This document shows, one piece after another, positions 1 through 31,400 of a stretch of 64,000 bases of DNA. The stretch's first letter is position 1; each line of letters starts with the position of its first letter. Origin of the DNA: Osedax fenrisi (lineage: Eukaryota > Annelida > Polychaeta > Sabellida > Siboglinidae); assembly GCA_964019155.1 (NCBI GenBank), contig OZ025239.1, forward strand, positions 100,670,934 to 100,734,933, written 5' to 3'. Both the position numbers and the translations under genes were made by a program. The notes beneath the pieces are model-generated. The model was not told where the DNA came from, did no database searches, and worked only from the letters and a program-made list of their open reading frames with translations.

Positions 1-271
1 TTCGAAGTCACTCTCATGTTAACGCATACATGGTTTTAATGAGAGCCGAGTATTTATTATATATATATATATGAGATCACTTCTAAATATTAATGTAAGC
101 CTATGTTCTGGGTGCGGACGTGATTTGAACCCGAGTCCTGCAGGAAATATATGACATGCTTGTCTGCCGCCATATAAGGCTACAGTCTATTTATAGCCTG
201 CTGACCTACCCGTGCATGTATTTGTTGTGTTTAATCTTAATATTACATATACGTAGTAACAGTATACTTAC
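1..271 (-). other. Intron 5 portion of the SLC22-like gene
   Basis: Non-coding sequence downstream of the exon 5 donor. It holds a short (TA)n near 57-72 and, on the minus strand near 128-145, a GGGTTCAAATCA string resembling a tRNA B box. No complete tRNA can be folded from it. Nothing else is recognised. Confidence 0.5.
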
Positions 272-6169
<5,898 letters not shown>

Positions 6170-6935
6170 TGTTCCTAGTGTGTCCTATTAATTCATATTG
6201 TTTCATATATTCGTAGCATGTGAAGTAGAATAATTAGAATTATATTTGAATTTTAAAATATATTGTAAATCGAAACTATACATTTTCAAAAATGTTTAAT
6301 GCCAATACAACATATTATTAATAATCCTATTTAAATAATTTATTATTAATAATATTGTATACAGTTTTAATGAAAAATACTTTTAATTATAAATGTATTT
6401 ATTCTAAAAGCATGCGATTTTATTATTAATATAATTGAATAGTTATTCTAACATAAATTATGATCATATATATATAAGTCTATCGTTTATTTATTAAACA
6501 GATATAATGTCAATATAATAGTGCTCTTAAATATTAAATGACGAAATATAGTAATTATATAAGACACTAGGAGAAGGTTACTATAGTATAAGGTTACGAC
6601 AATAATTCGCTGTGTAATTTCAATGGCTATAGCTGACATGGCTATAACTTAATTGTTAGCACTACAATATTATATCATAGCCTATAGGCTATATATATAT
6701 ATATGAGTCATAGATCGCCTAATATTTACATATATTATGGATTATATTATTGTAGTGAGGATACATCTACTATATTAATATACACTTATACCTATAGTAG
6801 TGATATACACCTACTATAGTAGTGATTATAATAGTATATAATAGTATATAATAGTATATATACTACACTGTATTAATACTATAACTGCACTACTATAGTA
6901 GCACGTGCAGCGTGCGGCGCGTTAAGCTTACTTAG
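6170..6935. other. AT-rich 5' flank of the SLC22-like gene
   Basis: Contains whatever promoter drives the minus-strand gene, but no distinct element can be assigned. TATA-like strings are everywhere and therefore uninformative. From 6765 to 6905 there are repeated ACTATAGTAG palindromes. Confidence 0.45.
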
Positions 6936-6937
6936 TA

Positions 6938-7789
6938 GGGGAAAGTAACCGAATACGGACACTCTCGGTATCTCAGAAACCATAAATCCTACAAAAAAAT
7001 GTTTGATGAATAAAATATTCATAATTATAAAAATAGTCTAAAAAAGTATTTTTTATTTTTGAAGAATACAAAATATTGCTTATATATCAAATAAACTGAT
7101 TTCTTTATTACGATTTTAAATTTATTAAAAAAAAATCGATATAAAATATTACACTATATTATTAAAAAATAAAGAATTCTAAACATTTTATTTTTAATTT
7201 CTATATTTTTTATCAAATATTCATTAAGTTATAAGCATATATCTAGAGGTCATATAAGTTCCTAATACGGACATCCTAAATGTCTTAATACGGACACCAT
7301 ATAACCAACCAGCGCGCAGCATATGAACAATTCTGATTTACATATAAATTGCGTGCGTTATAATATTAATACCACCAATAAAGCTAATTCTAAAAATATT
7401 ATTATTTATATACTTAAATTGAATTATTAATTAAAAAATAATAAAAATAAATAAATTATTAAATAATTAAATTACAATATATTTTTTATAAAATTAATTT
7501 TAAATAACGTAATTGTAATTTGTCTGATTGATTCATCAATAATATATAGTTTATCTAGTGGTATATAGGGTGTCCGTATTATAACACAGGGTGTCCGTAT
7601 TCGGACATGGGTACCGAATACGGACACCCCCGTTATCTATGGAATTAAAAGATTAAATAAAATTTAAAAATCACAATATTATCTATAATCATATAATATT
7701 AATATATTGTAATTTTTGAATACAAATAATGAGTCATAAAAAGTTAAGACCATTTATTGTTAAAGTGTCCGTATTAGGTTACTTTCCCC
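6938..7789. mobile_element. Non-autonomous TA-flanked inverted-repeat transposon (MITE-like)
   Basis: 25-bp terminal inverted repeats, at 6938-6962 (beginning GGGGAAAGTAACC) and 7765-7789, match with one mismatch. They are flanked by TA at 6936-6937 and 7790-7791, which fits a TA target duplication as made by Tc1/mariner-type transposases. The 852-bp interior is AT-rich and encodes no transposase. The motif AATACGGACAC or its complement occurs seven times (6952, 7264 with one change, 7287, 7570, 7591, 7617, 7765), and a perfect hairpin lies at 7589-7629. The superfamily is inferred only from the TA duplication. Confidence 0.75.
7589..7629. repeat. Internal 16-bp perfect palindrome of the MITE
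   Basis: GGGTGTCCGTATTCGG at 7589-7604 and its exact complement at 7614-7629, with a 9-nt loop. The arms repeat the sequence of the terminal inverted repeat (ACCGAATACGGACAC), so this is an internal copy of the element's end motif. Confidence 0.88.
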
Positions 7790-8360
7790 TACACCCTCAT
7801 CACTACTCTTACTATAGTAGGTGTATAATCTTACCTAATTGTCAGTTGACTATTGTCTACACGAGTGCATCATATCGGCACGTGACCACAGTGACACTAA
7901 TGATTCATTAGTAATGACGCAATATCGCTATAGCTATAACAATTCAGAGTGCAGGTGTAGATATGACGTATTATATTAATAATCAATGAAACTTCATTAA
8001 TCATTAACTATACCCCGAGTGTCAAAGCATAACACTTATTAGACTCGTAACGCTGGAATGTTCTATTTATAGATATGCACGTGACCCGTCTATCTATAGA
8101 TAGGTACGAGTCTAGTATACTAGATATAGTATACTATATATAGTATACTATACATAGTAGTATAGTAATAGTAACTATAGTAATAATGATTATTTAGCCG
8201 ACGAGACTGTATCCATTGTTTGTTTATCTATTAATAGCTTATCAAGTGTTATACAATATTATTATAATTAATTAGCAATGCATATGATTAAACAAATAAA
8301 CATTAGAAGTAGGTTTCACATTTTAGAATCCATGGTCCTTAGGTCTGTAGGCCTATATTA

Positions 8361-8406
8361 GGACTATATTAGTATACTATAAGCCTATAGTATACTAATA
8401 TAGTCC
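8361..8406. repeat. Perfect 21-bp hairpin, left of a pair
   Basis: Arms 8361-8381 and 8386-8406 are exact reverse complements, with a 4-nt loop (AGCC). It starts GGACTATATTAG and ends CTAATATAGTCC. Confidence 0.9.
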
Positions 8407-8408
8407 AG

Positions 8409-8442
8409 CATATACATTAGAATTACAATTCTAATGTATATG
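8409..8442. repeat. Perfect 16-bp hairpin, right of a pair
   Basis: CATATACATTAGAATT at 8409-8424 and its exact complement at 8427-8442, with a 2-nt spacer. It begins 3 bases after the preceding hairpin. Confidence 0.9.
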
Positions 8443-8506
8443 ATTGTATTATATTAGTAAACCTACTACCTATATAATACTATAGTATATATATATATAT
8501 ACTATA

Positions 8507-8510
<4 letters not shown>

Positions 8511-8545
<35 letters not shown>
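8511..8545. repeat. (TA)n microsatellite
   Basis: Uninterrupted TA repeats flanked on both sides by ACTATAGTATATA strings, forming a larger palindromic tract from about 8470. Confidence 0.88.
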
Positions 8546-8546
<1 letters not shown>

Positions 8547-9128
8547 TATAGTATATATATACTATATAATATCGCACTATATTTCATTATTAAATTAAAC
8601 TTTAATTTATATTATAAAATACCTATCAGTAATTAAATAATTGCTATTCTATAAAATAATGATGTTATGATATGCTGATTTATAAGTAAATATATTATCT
8701 TTATGATATACACTGAATACTATAGTATCGAAAATATGTAAACGTATTCAGTATTGCGTTTACTGGAAATAGGTATTAACATTATTATATATATGTAACA
8801 TTATTTAACATTTTATATAAATATACGAATTTTTATAGGTTAAATACATGTTTTCAATACTCTTTGAAGGATAGATTTTAATTTATTATTTTGTAATTAT
8901 ATTATTAGTTAGTTATTTACTATAACAATTGATACTCGTTTTAATTGTTAATCAGAAATGTTATGATACTAACTATATATAAAAAGCGTTAAACATATAT
9001 ATATTATTGATGAAATATTAATTATTAGTGGCCGTTATTTAGAAGAGTATTATAATAATACAAATATTTGAAAGTGTAACAATTATTAAATGTATATCGT
9101 AAATATATATACTACACTCTATAGTATA

Positions 9129-9203
<75 letters not shown>
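9129..9203. repeat. (TA)n microsatellite
   Basis: About 75 bp of TA repeats, flanked by TATAGTATAG and ATACTATAGTATAC strings. Confidence 0.92.
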
Positions 9204-9209
<6 letters not shown>

Positions 9210-9802
9210 TATACTATAGTATACTACATATATATATATACATAAACTAAATTCATATTCAATATAAATATCATAAATATTAAACTAGTTACTAACACGT
9301 TATAACTTTATATGTGATATGGTTTAAATAATAAGTAATACGTACATTTATTAATCTTAGTATAGCAACTACTATTATATAATTCTCGTTTGTTTTAAGT
9401 AACGCCCACTTAGTTAGATTATCCGTGAAAATAGAAAAAACATATAATTTATGCACATATTTGTAATGTAGTTTAAATAGTTACAAGTGTGTCAACTTTG
9501 ACTGGCATGTTATAGGTTATAACATACTAATATATAATAATTATATATATGTATATATATATATATATAATGTATATCATAATTATATTAATATTTAATA
9601 TATGTATTGTATTATAACTTAAATAATAGGCATTAAATAATATATATTCACTAGATTTGAATTAATCGAATATGTTTATATTTGATATCATGACCTGAGG
9701 GTAACAATCCCGAGTTCAAAAATAACTAAAAATGTATGTTATTTATAATAAATCATTATTAGTCTTTCGTTAATTAATATTATTTTATATTATGATAAAC
9801 TT

Positions 9803-11404
<1,602 letters not shown>

Positions 11405-11654
11405 ATTTACTTTTCCGATAGGATTAAAATTAAATCGAGATTGTAAATAAATAAACAATAATTTTCTCGCATTTTAATTTATTTTTTAGTTTTTTTGTGT
11501 ATAATAATATATATGAATATTAAAAATTGCTAATAAATAAAATCACTTAATTAATTGCCTAATTACTTTAAAGCACCGATTTCGCAATTGAAATATTAAT
11601 ACCAATCATAAATACAAATAAATACAAATAACTAACCCGTTTCTCTACAACAAG
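11405..11654. promoter_or_regulatory. 5' flank of the basic-protein gene
   Basis: 250 bp, AT-rich, between the AGT array and the start codon. A TATA-like TATAATAATATATATG lies near 11500. Just before the ATG, AACTAAC, a pyrimidine stretch and CAACAAG resemble a branch site and 3' splice acceptor, so the gene might have an untranslated first exon or a trans-splice site. Both readings are inference from short strings. Confidence 0.3.
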
Positions 11655-12320
11655 ATGGTAAACAGCGTAAACAGAAGATGCAATAAAACGTCAAAAGTAC
11701 CAATGTTGAAGTCACGTACAATGAAAAAGAACATATGCAAGAGGGCATCAGTTAAGAAAACATCCTCAAAGAGAGTGGCGTCTAAAAGACGTTCAATTAA
11801 TATGAAGCCAAAGAAAGCAAGAAAATCCTTAAAATCTCGAAGCAGGTCATCTATTAGATGTGTACAGAAGAAGAGAGTGGCGTCTAAAAGACATTCTGTT
11901 ATCAGGAAGCCAACGAAATGGAGAAAATCCTCAAAATCTCGAAGCAGGTCATCTATTAGATGTGTACAGAAGAAGAGAGTGGCGTCTAAAAGACGTTCAG
12001 TTATCAGGAAGCCAACGAAAGCGAGAAAATCCTCAAAATCTCGAAGCAGATCATCTATTAGACGTATACAGAAGAAGAGTGTGGCATATGAAAGAAGTTC
12101 AGTAAAAAGGACTCCAACGAAAGCAAGAAAATCCTCAAAATCTCGAAGCAGGTCATCTATTAGATGTGTACAGAAGAAGAGAGTGGCGTCTAAAAGACGT
12201 TCAGTAAACAGAAAGCCAACGAAAGCAAGAAAATCCTCAAAATCTCGAAACAAGTCATCTATTAGACGTGTACAAAAGAATAGAGTTGCGTTTAAGAAAT
12301 GTCTTAAACGCAGGTATTAA
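11655..12320 (+). CDS. Lys/Arg/Ser-rich repeat protein, protamine-like (221 aa)
   Basis: Predicted highly basic nuclear protein, best compared with invertebrate sperm nuclear basic (protamine-like) proteins; no gene identity is claimed. After about 39 N-terminal residues there are five 34-residue repeats (102 bp each, beginning at codons 11772, 11874, 11976, 12078 and 12180) and a partial sixth. A typical repeat has RVASKRRSV, RKPTKARKSS and KSRSRSSIR. In a typical repeat 16 of 34 residues are K or R and 8 are S; the whole protein has a single acidic residue. The KSRSRSS segments resemble SR-protein and protamine phosphorylation sites. The ATG is in ACAAGATGG, the frame is uninterrupted, and AATAAA follows at 12466. 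No intron is seen. The minus strand is also open here but would code a hydrophobic, acidic repeat. Alternatives are another DNA-binding repeat protein, or an open frame kept by repetition alone. Confidence 0.65.
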   Translation: MVNSVNRRCNKTSKVPMLKSRTMKKNICKRASVKKTSSKRVASKRRSINMKPKKARKSLKSRSRSSIRCVQKKRVASKRHSVIRKPTKWRKSSKSRSRSSIRCVQKKRVASKRRSVIRKPTKARKSSKSRSRSSIRRIQKKSVAYERSSVKRTPTKARKSSKSRSRSSIRCVQKKRVASKRRSVNRKPTKARKSSKSRNKSSIRRVQKNRVAFKKCLKRRY

Positions 12321-12362
12321 GTTGCGGAATAAGTTAAGCTTACGATACTTGTACAGCATGGT

Positions 12363-12407
12363 TTAGGGTAACTCGCGTTGATGTCGACATCGATACTGTT
12401 ACCCTAA
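12363..12407 (+). promoter_or_regulatory. Compound hairpin 3' of the basic-protein gene
   Basis: TTAGGGTAAC at 12363-12372 pairs with GTTACCCTAA at 12398-12407. The 25-nt loop contains a 12-bp palindrome, GATGTCGACATC (12380-12391). A second small stem, CTAAGT/ACTTAG (12428-12433, 12444-12449), follows. If the gene is transcribed to the AATAAA at 12466, both lie in its 3' UTR. They do not fit the histone 3' stem-loop consensus. Function unknown. Confidence 0.5.
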
Positions 12408-12465
12408 CGAAATGGCGATATTGTGCGCTAAGTGTCAAGCGAAACTTAGGTAAATATTTTAATTC

Positions 12466-12471
12466 AATAAA
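12466..12471 (+). terminator. Polyadenylation signal AATAAA
   Basis: Canonical hexamer 146 bp after the stop codon of the basic-protein gene and 39 bp before the (ACT)n array. In AT-rich DNA the hexamer is common, so this rests on position. Confidence 0.4.
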
Positions 12472-12510
12472 TATACTTACCAAATTGTCGTATTTATTAT
12501 TATTATATAA

Positions 12511-18806
<6,296 letters not shown>

Positions 18807-21755
18807 ATACTACTAAACCAACCCTGTCCCTTACCTACCATCTCCAATATAAATATGTCCTCTGCACCATATAAAATTCCACACTTATCCAATATTAAGG
18901 CTGCAACACTTAATGTTTGCTCTATCAGAAATAAAGCTCATCTTATAATCGAATTATTTACTGATCTTAACTTAGATATTATGTGTATTACAGAAACATG
19001 GCTTAATCTTAATGATACCCCCATAATTTCCACATTAAACACAAATACATTAAGCTTCGTTCACCTTCCAAGACCTAGTTCCCACTTTGGTGGAGGATTA
19101 GGTGTATTATATAACAAGTGTATTAAGCTAATAAGCTATAAAGACCTTTCTCTTGAACATTCCGAGGCTTTTTCATGCACATTTCATCCCAATAACTCAC
19201 TTCCACTTACAATAATAACCATCTACCGACCACCGCATCAATCTATTCCTCATTTTATTGAAGAACTCGATACTCTACTTTACGCATTAACTCCTAAAAC
19301 AATTCTAACCGGTGATTTTAATATTCCTATCACCTCTACTTCACATAATTCTCGACATCTCTACGATATACTTGAATCACACAATTTGTCCCAAAAAGTC
19401 ACTACCCCTACACATACAGCAAACAATATTCTTGATCTTGTTATATCAAATAAATCATCTGATATAATTTCCAACACTGTAACTCATAACCTTATAACTG
19501 ACCACTACATTGTCCTTTTTAATATCCATGTCCCTAAGCCAACCCGCCTATCAAAAACTATTAAAATTAGAAATATTGCTAAAATTGATATTTCAAAATT
19601 TATGGAAGACTTTATTAATAATATTTACATTTGTGGTAACAACAAAACTTTATCCCATTTTGACTATATTCTTTCCTCTACTCTTGATGTTCATGCACCT
19701 ATTAAACAAAAGTCGATTATAGTACGTGATAACTCAAAATGGTTTAATAATAATCTTGTCACCGAAAAACGAAAACTACGAAAAGCCGAAAAATGCTGGC
19801 GTAGATCTAAATCTACTACCGACTTTGACATATTTTTACTATGCAGACAGCAATATCGTAGTTTACTCAAAACAACGAAAGAAAATTATTATACTGATCT
19901 ACTTACTAACGCAGGAAAAGACTATAAGAAAATATTTAAAATATCCAATACACTACTAGGGCGCCTTAATCGACGTATTCTTCCAGATACTTCTATATTA
20001 GATAATATTAATAACTTTGATATATTCTTTACCGCTAAAGTAAATGACATTATTACATCTCTTCCTTCCCCTCTATCATATGTACCAACCATCCCTCCAT
20101 ATTCTCTTTCATTACTGAACCTTCCATCTACTTCGCTGGTTGAGAAGCTTCTCCTGTCTGTGAAATCAACATGTTCCCTTGACCCCATTCCTGTCACCCT
20201 CTTACATAAGCTGATACCTTATATTGTTATGTACTATAAGGAAATAATCGAAGAATCAATTATATCTGGCTCAGTACCTTCGTGTATGAAGTTAGCTAAT
20301 GTTATTCCTACTATTAAAAAACCTGACTTGGATAAATCACTGCTCGCGAGCTACCGGCCGATATCACATCTCTCGTATATTTCTAAAGTACTTGAAAGAG
20401 TTGTAGCTATTCAACTTAATGACTATATACTCAGTAACAAAATCCTCAATAAATTTCAGAGTGCTTATACTAAAAAGAAAAATACCGAAACAGCTCTTGT
20501 CTATATTATTAATTCCCTTCAGCGTGCATCCTTTAATAAACATAGCTCTGTGATCATACTATTAGATCTTTCAGCAGCATTCGATACCTTAGATCATAGA
20601 ACTTTAATGTTAAGACTTCAGTCTATAGGTATAAATGGAACCGCTCTTGAATGGTTCAAATCATATCTTCAAAATAGATATTTTTCTATTCAGATTGATT
20701 CTCTGACATCCACACCTCGGTCAAATCCATCATGGTGTACCGCAGGGATCTGTTCTCGGACCAATACTCTTCAATATATACATGATCCCAATATTTGATA
20801 TTTTTAATAAATATCCAAATATTGGCTACCATTCCTATGCAGATGACCTACAAGTATATATGATTTTAAAAGACCCTACTAAAGATATACCTATACTCAA
20901 CAACTGCCTTGAGGATATACGAACATGGCTAAACTCAAACTCTCTCTCACTGAATAGCTCAAAAACCATTGCACTCCATATTTCTTTATCAAATAAGTCC
21001 ACTATTCCAAATATATATATTGGTAATGATTGTATACCTTACTCCAGATCAGCCCGTAATCTAGGAATTATATTAGACACCACATTATCATTTACACATC
21101 AGATCTCCAATATAATTAAATCAGTAAATTTTATATTATACACTATAAAAATTATTAGACCTTCAATATCCACTGAAATTGCTAAACTACTTATAACATC
21201 TCTTATTCTACCTAAATTAGATTACTGTAATTCGATTATTAATGGTATACCGGATTATTTACTACATAAACTACAACTTTTGCAAAATTCAGCAGTCAGA
21301 CTCATATACAATATAAATAAATTCTCTAGAACACACATATCACCTTACATGAAAATATTACACTGGCTCCCAATTAAATACAGAATAATATATAAAATAT
21401 GTATGCTAACCCATCATGCCACTCATCACAGCCAACCTGACTACTTACATACTCTACTTACTCCCTATACATCATCACGCCCAATACGACTTTGCCTCAA
21501 GTATACTCTAGTCATACCAGATTTGCGTAATGTATCCATAAAACAAAAGAGAGCCTTCTCAATATCTGCACCTATAGCCTGGAATAGACTTCCTTATAAC
21601 ATTCGTTCTATTCAATCAACCATGTTATTCAAAAATAAGCTTAAGACATATCTTTTCTCTTTGGCTTATCCTAATAACAACTAGTCAACATTTAATGCAC
21701 GGCCGAAAATTTCTGATGAAGTTGATGGCAGTGCCTAAAACATTAGGTTACAGGT
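18807..21755 (+). mobile_element. CR1/L2-like LINE embedded between ACT arrays
   Basis: About 2.95 kb. Order: ACT array, about 45 nt of leader, one long endonuclease-reverse transcriptase frame (18855-21684), about 70 nt of 3' sequence with no poly(A), then the second ACT array. The EN and RT types and the C-terminal segment (LPKLDYCNS, LHWLPIKYRIIYK) match the CR1/L2/Rex group, whose members end in short tandem repeats rather than poly(A). No ORF1 is present, so the copy is 5' truncated or of a one-ORF type. Target duplications cannot be recognised because both flanks are the same repeat. Confidence 0.88.
18855..21684 (+). pseudogene. LINE ORF2: AP endonuclease plus reverse transcriptase, one frameshift
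   Basis: Retrotransposition enzyme that nicks target DNA and copies its own RNA. The first frame, 18855-20798, holds the endonuclease: LNVCSIRNK (Asn20), ITETWL (Glu47), GDFNIP (Asp154, Asn156) and TDH (Asp216, His217). The RT follows with YRPIS and motif A, DLSAAFDT (Asp571). The reading then moves to the next frame between about 20721 and 20731: HGVPQGSVLGPILF begins at 20731 in that frame, then SYADDLQ (motif C, 20833) and the C-terminal region to the stop at 21684. The 2,830-nt span is one base more than a multiple of three, which fits a single net +1 change. There are no other stops and all visible catalytic residues are kept, so the copy is young or the shift is a sequencing error. The full length would be about 943 residues, usual for this group. 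Confidence 0.88.
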
Positions 21756-27019
<5,264 letters not shown>

Positions 27020-28479
27020 GTACTACTACTAGTACTACTACTATAAGCTACATAATATAGACTACATACTATATTATACTACTATATGCTACATACTACA
27101 TGCTACATACTATATGCTACATACTATATTCTACATACTATATTCTACATACTATATGCTACATACTACATTCTACATACTATAAGCTACATAATATAGA
27201 CTACATACTATATGCTACTACTATATGCTACTACTATATGCTACATACTATATGCTACATACTATATTCTACATACTATATGCCACATACTATATGCTAC
27301 TACTATATGCTACATACTATATGCTACATACTATATGCTACATACTATATTCTACATACTATATGCTACATACTATATTCTACATACTATATGCTACATA
27401 CTACATTCTACATACTATATGCTACTACTATATGCTACATACTACATGCTACATACTATATTCTACATACTACATTCTACATACTATATGCTACATACTA
27501 TATGCTACTACTATATGCTACATACTACATTCTACATACTACATTCTACATACTATATGCTACATACTATATTCTACATACTATAAGCTACATAATATAG
27601 ACTACATACTATATGCTACATACTATATGCTACTACTATATGCTACATACTATATGCTACTACTATATGCTACATACTACATTCTACATACTACATTCTA
27701 CATACTACATTCTACATACTACATTCTACATACTATATGCTACATACTATATGCTACTACTATATGCTACATACTACATTCTACATACTATATTCTACAT
27801 ACTATAAGCTACATAATATAGACTACATACTATATGCTACTACTATATGCTACTACTATATGCTACATACTATATGCTACATACTATATGCTACATACTA
27901 TATTCTACATACTATATGCTACATACTATATTCTACATACTATATGCTACATACTACATTCTACATACTATATGCTACTACTATATGCTACATACTACAT
28001 GCTACATACTATATTCTACATACTATATTCTACATACTATATGCTACTACTATATTCTACATACTATATGCTACAAACTATATTCTACATACTATATGCT
28101 ACATACTACATTCTACATACTATATGCTACTACTATATGCTACATACTACATGCTACATACTATATTCTACATACTATATTCTACATACTATATGCTACA
28201 TACTATATTCTACATACTATAAGCTACATAATATAGACTACATACTATATGCTACATACTATATGCTACATACTATATGCTACATACTACATTCTACATA
28301 CTACATTCTACATACTATATGCTACATACTATATTCTACATACTATAAGCTACATAATATAGACTACATACTATATGCTACATACTATATGCTACATACT
28401 ATATGCTACTACTATATGCTACATACTATATGCTACTACTATATGCTACATACTACATTCTACATACTACATTCTACAT

Positions 28480-31400
28480 ACTACATTCTACATACTACAT
28501 TCTACATACTATATGCTACATACTATATGCTACTACTATATGCTACATACTACATTCTACATACTATATTCTACATACTATAAGCTACATAATATAGACT
28601 ACATACTATATGCTACTACTATATGCTACTACTATATGCTACATACTATATGCTACATACTATATGCTACATACTATATTCTACATACTATATGCTACAT
28701 ACTATATTCTACATACTATATGCTACATACTACATTCTACATACTATATGCTACTACTATATGCTACTACTATATGCTACATACTACATTCTACATACTA
28801 TATTCTACATACTATAAGCTACATAATATAGACTACATACTATATGCTACATACTATATGCTACATACTACATTCTACATACTATATGCTACATACTATA
28901 TGCTACATACTATATGCTACATACTACATTCTACATACTATATGCTACATACTATATTCTACATACTATAAGCTACATAATATAGACTACATACTATATG
29001 CCACATACTATATGCTACATACTATATGCTACATACTACATTCTACATACTATATGCTACATACTATATTCTACATACTATAGACTACATACTATATGCT
29101 ACATACTATATGCTACATACTACATTCTACATACTACATTCTACATACTATATGCTACATACTATATGCTACTACTATATGCTACATACTACATTCTACA
29201 TACTACATTCTACATACTATATGCTACATACTATATTCTACATACTATATGCTACATACTATATGCCACATACTACATTCTACATACTACATTCTACATA
29301 CTATATGCTACATACTATATGCTACTACTATATGCTACATACTATATTCTACATACTATAAGCTACATAATATAGACTACATACTATATGCTACATACTA
29401 TATGCTACATACTATATGCTACATACTACATTCTACATACTATATGCTACATACTATATGCTACATACTATATGCTACTACTATATGCTACATACTATAT
29501 GCTACATACTATATGCTACATACTACATTCTACATACTACATTCTACATACTATATGCTACATACTATATTCTACATACTATAAGCTACATAATATAGAC
29601 TACATACTATATGCTACATACTATATGCTACTACTATATGCTACATACTATATTCTACATACTATATGCTACTACTATATGCTACATACTACATTCTACA
29701 TACTATATTCTACATACTATAAGCTACATAATATAGACTACATACTATATGCTACATACTATATGCTACATACTACATTCTACATACTATATGCTACATA
29801 CTATATTCTACATACTATAAGCTACATAATATAGACTACATACTATATGCTACATACTATATGCTACTACTATATGCTACATACTATATGCTACATACTA
29901 TATGCTACATACTATATGCTACTACTATATGCTACATACTACATTCTACATACTACATTCTACATACTATATGCTACATACTATATTCTACATACTATAA
30001 GCTACATAATATAGACTACATACTATATGCTACATACTATATGCTACATACTATATGCTACATACTACATTCTACATACTACATTCTACATACTATATGC
30101 TACATACTATATTCTACATACTATAAGCTACATAATATAGACTACATACTATATGCTACATACTATATGCTACTACTATATGCTACATAATATATGCTAC
30201 ATACTACATTCTACATACTATATGCTACATACTATATGCTACATACTATATGCTACTACTATATGCTACATACTATATGCTACATACTATATGCTACATA
30301 CTACATTCTACATACTACATTCTACATACTATATGCTACATACTATATTCTACATACTACATTCTACATACTACATTCTACATACTATATGCTACATACT
30401 ATATGCTACATACTATATGCTACATACTATATGCTACATACTATATGCTACATACTATATGCTACATACTATATGCTACATACTATATGCTACATACTAT
30501 ATGCTACATACTACATTCTACATACTACATTCTACATACTATATGCTACATACTATATGCTACATACTATATGCTACATAATATAGACTACATACTATAT
30601 GCTACATACTATATGCTACTACTATATGCTACATACTATATGCTACATACTATATTCTACATACTATATGCTACTACTATATGCTACATACTACATTCTA
30701 CATACTATATTCTACATACTATAAGCTACATACTATATGCTACATACTACATTCTACATACTATATGCTACATACTATATTCTACATACTATAAGCTACA
30801 TAATATAGACTACATACTATATGCTACATACTATATGCTACATACTACATTCTACATACTATATGCTACATACTATATTCTACATACTATAAGCTACATA
30901 ATATAGACTACATACTATATGCTACATACTATATGCTACATACTACATTCTACATACTACATTCTACATACTATATGCTACATACTATATGCTACTACTA
31001 TATGCTACATACTACATTCTACATACTACATTCTACATACTATATGCTACATACTATATTCTACATACTATAAGCTACATAATATAGACTACATACTATA
31101 TGCTACATACTATATGCTACATACTATATGCTACATACTACATTCTACATACTACATTCTACATACTATATGCTACATACTATATTCTACATACTATAAG
31201 CTACATAATATAGACTACATACTATATGCTACATACTATATGCTACTACTATATGCTACATACTATATGCTACATACTACATTCTACATACTATATGCTA
31301 CATACTACATTCTACATACTATATGCTACATACTATATGCTACATACTATATGCTACATACTACATTCTACATACTATATGCTACATACTATATTCTACA

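Larger units (their letters stand above)
7792..9802. other. Intergenic AT-rich DNA with hairpins and (TA)n
   Basis: No credible coding region on either strand. Contents: a near-perfect 13-bp inverted repeat (8037-8049 with 8105-8117), the twin hairpins at 8361-8442, (TA)n tracts near 8511-8545 and 9129-9203, and otherwise unremarkable AT-rich sequence up to the AGT array. Confidence 0.55.

Noticed and set aside
120..150. tRNA B-box-like string (GGGTTCAAATCA) on the minus strand, with a similar one near 5680
   Set aside because: No A box at the right distance and the T stem does not pair; at most a decayed tRNA or SINE remnant.
7729..7911. 60-codon open frame at the right end of the MITE
   Set aside because: Crosses the terminal inverted repeat and flank, and shows no recognisable domain.
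11645..12253. Minus-strand 202-codon open frame opposite the basic-protein gene
   Set aside because: It mirrors the plus-strand repeat; its product would be an odd hydrophobic-acidic repeat, while the plus strand has a good start context and a downstream AATAAA.
20782..21684. Separate 300-codon gene starting at 20782
   Set aside because: It is the C-terminal half of the LINE reverse transcriptase, whose frame is open upstream to about 20731.
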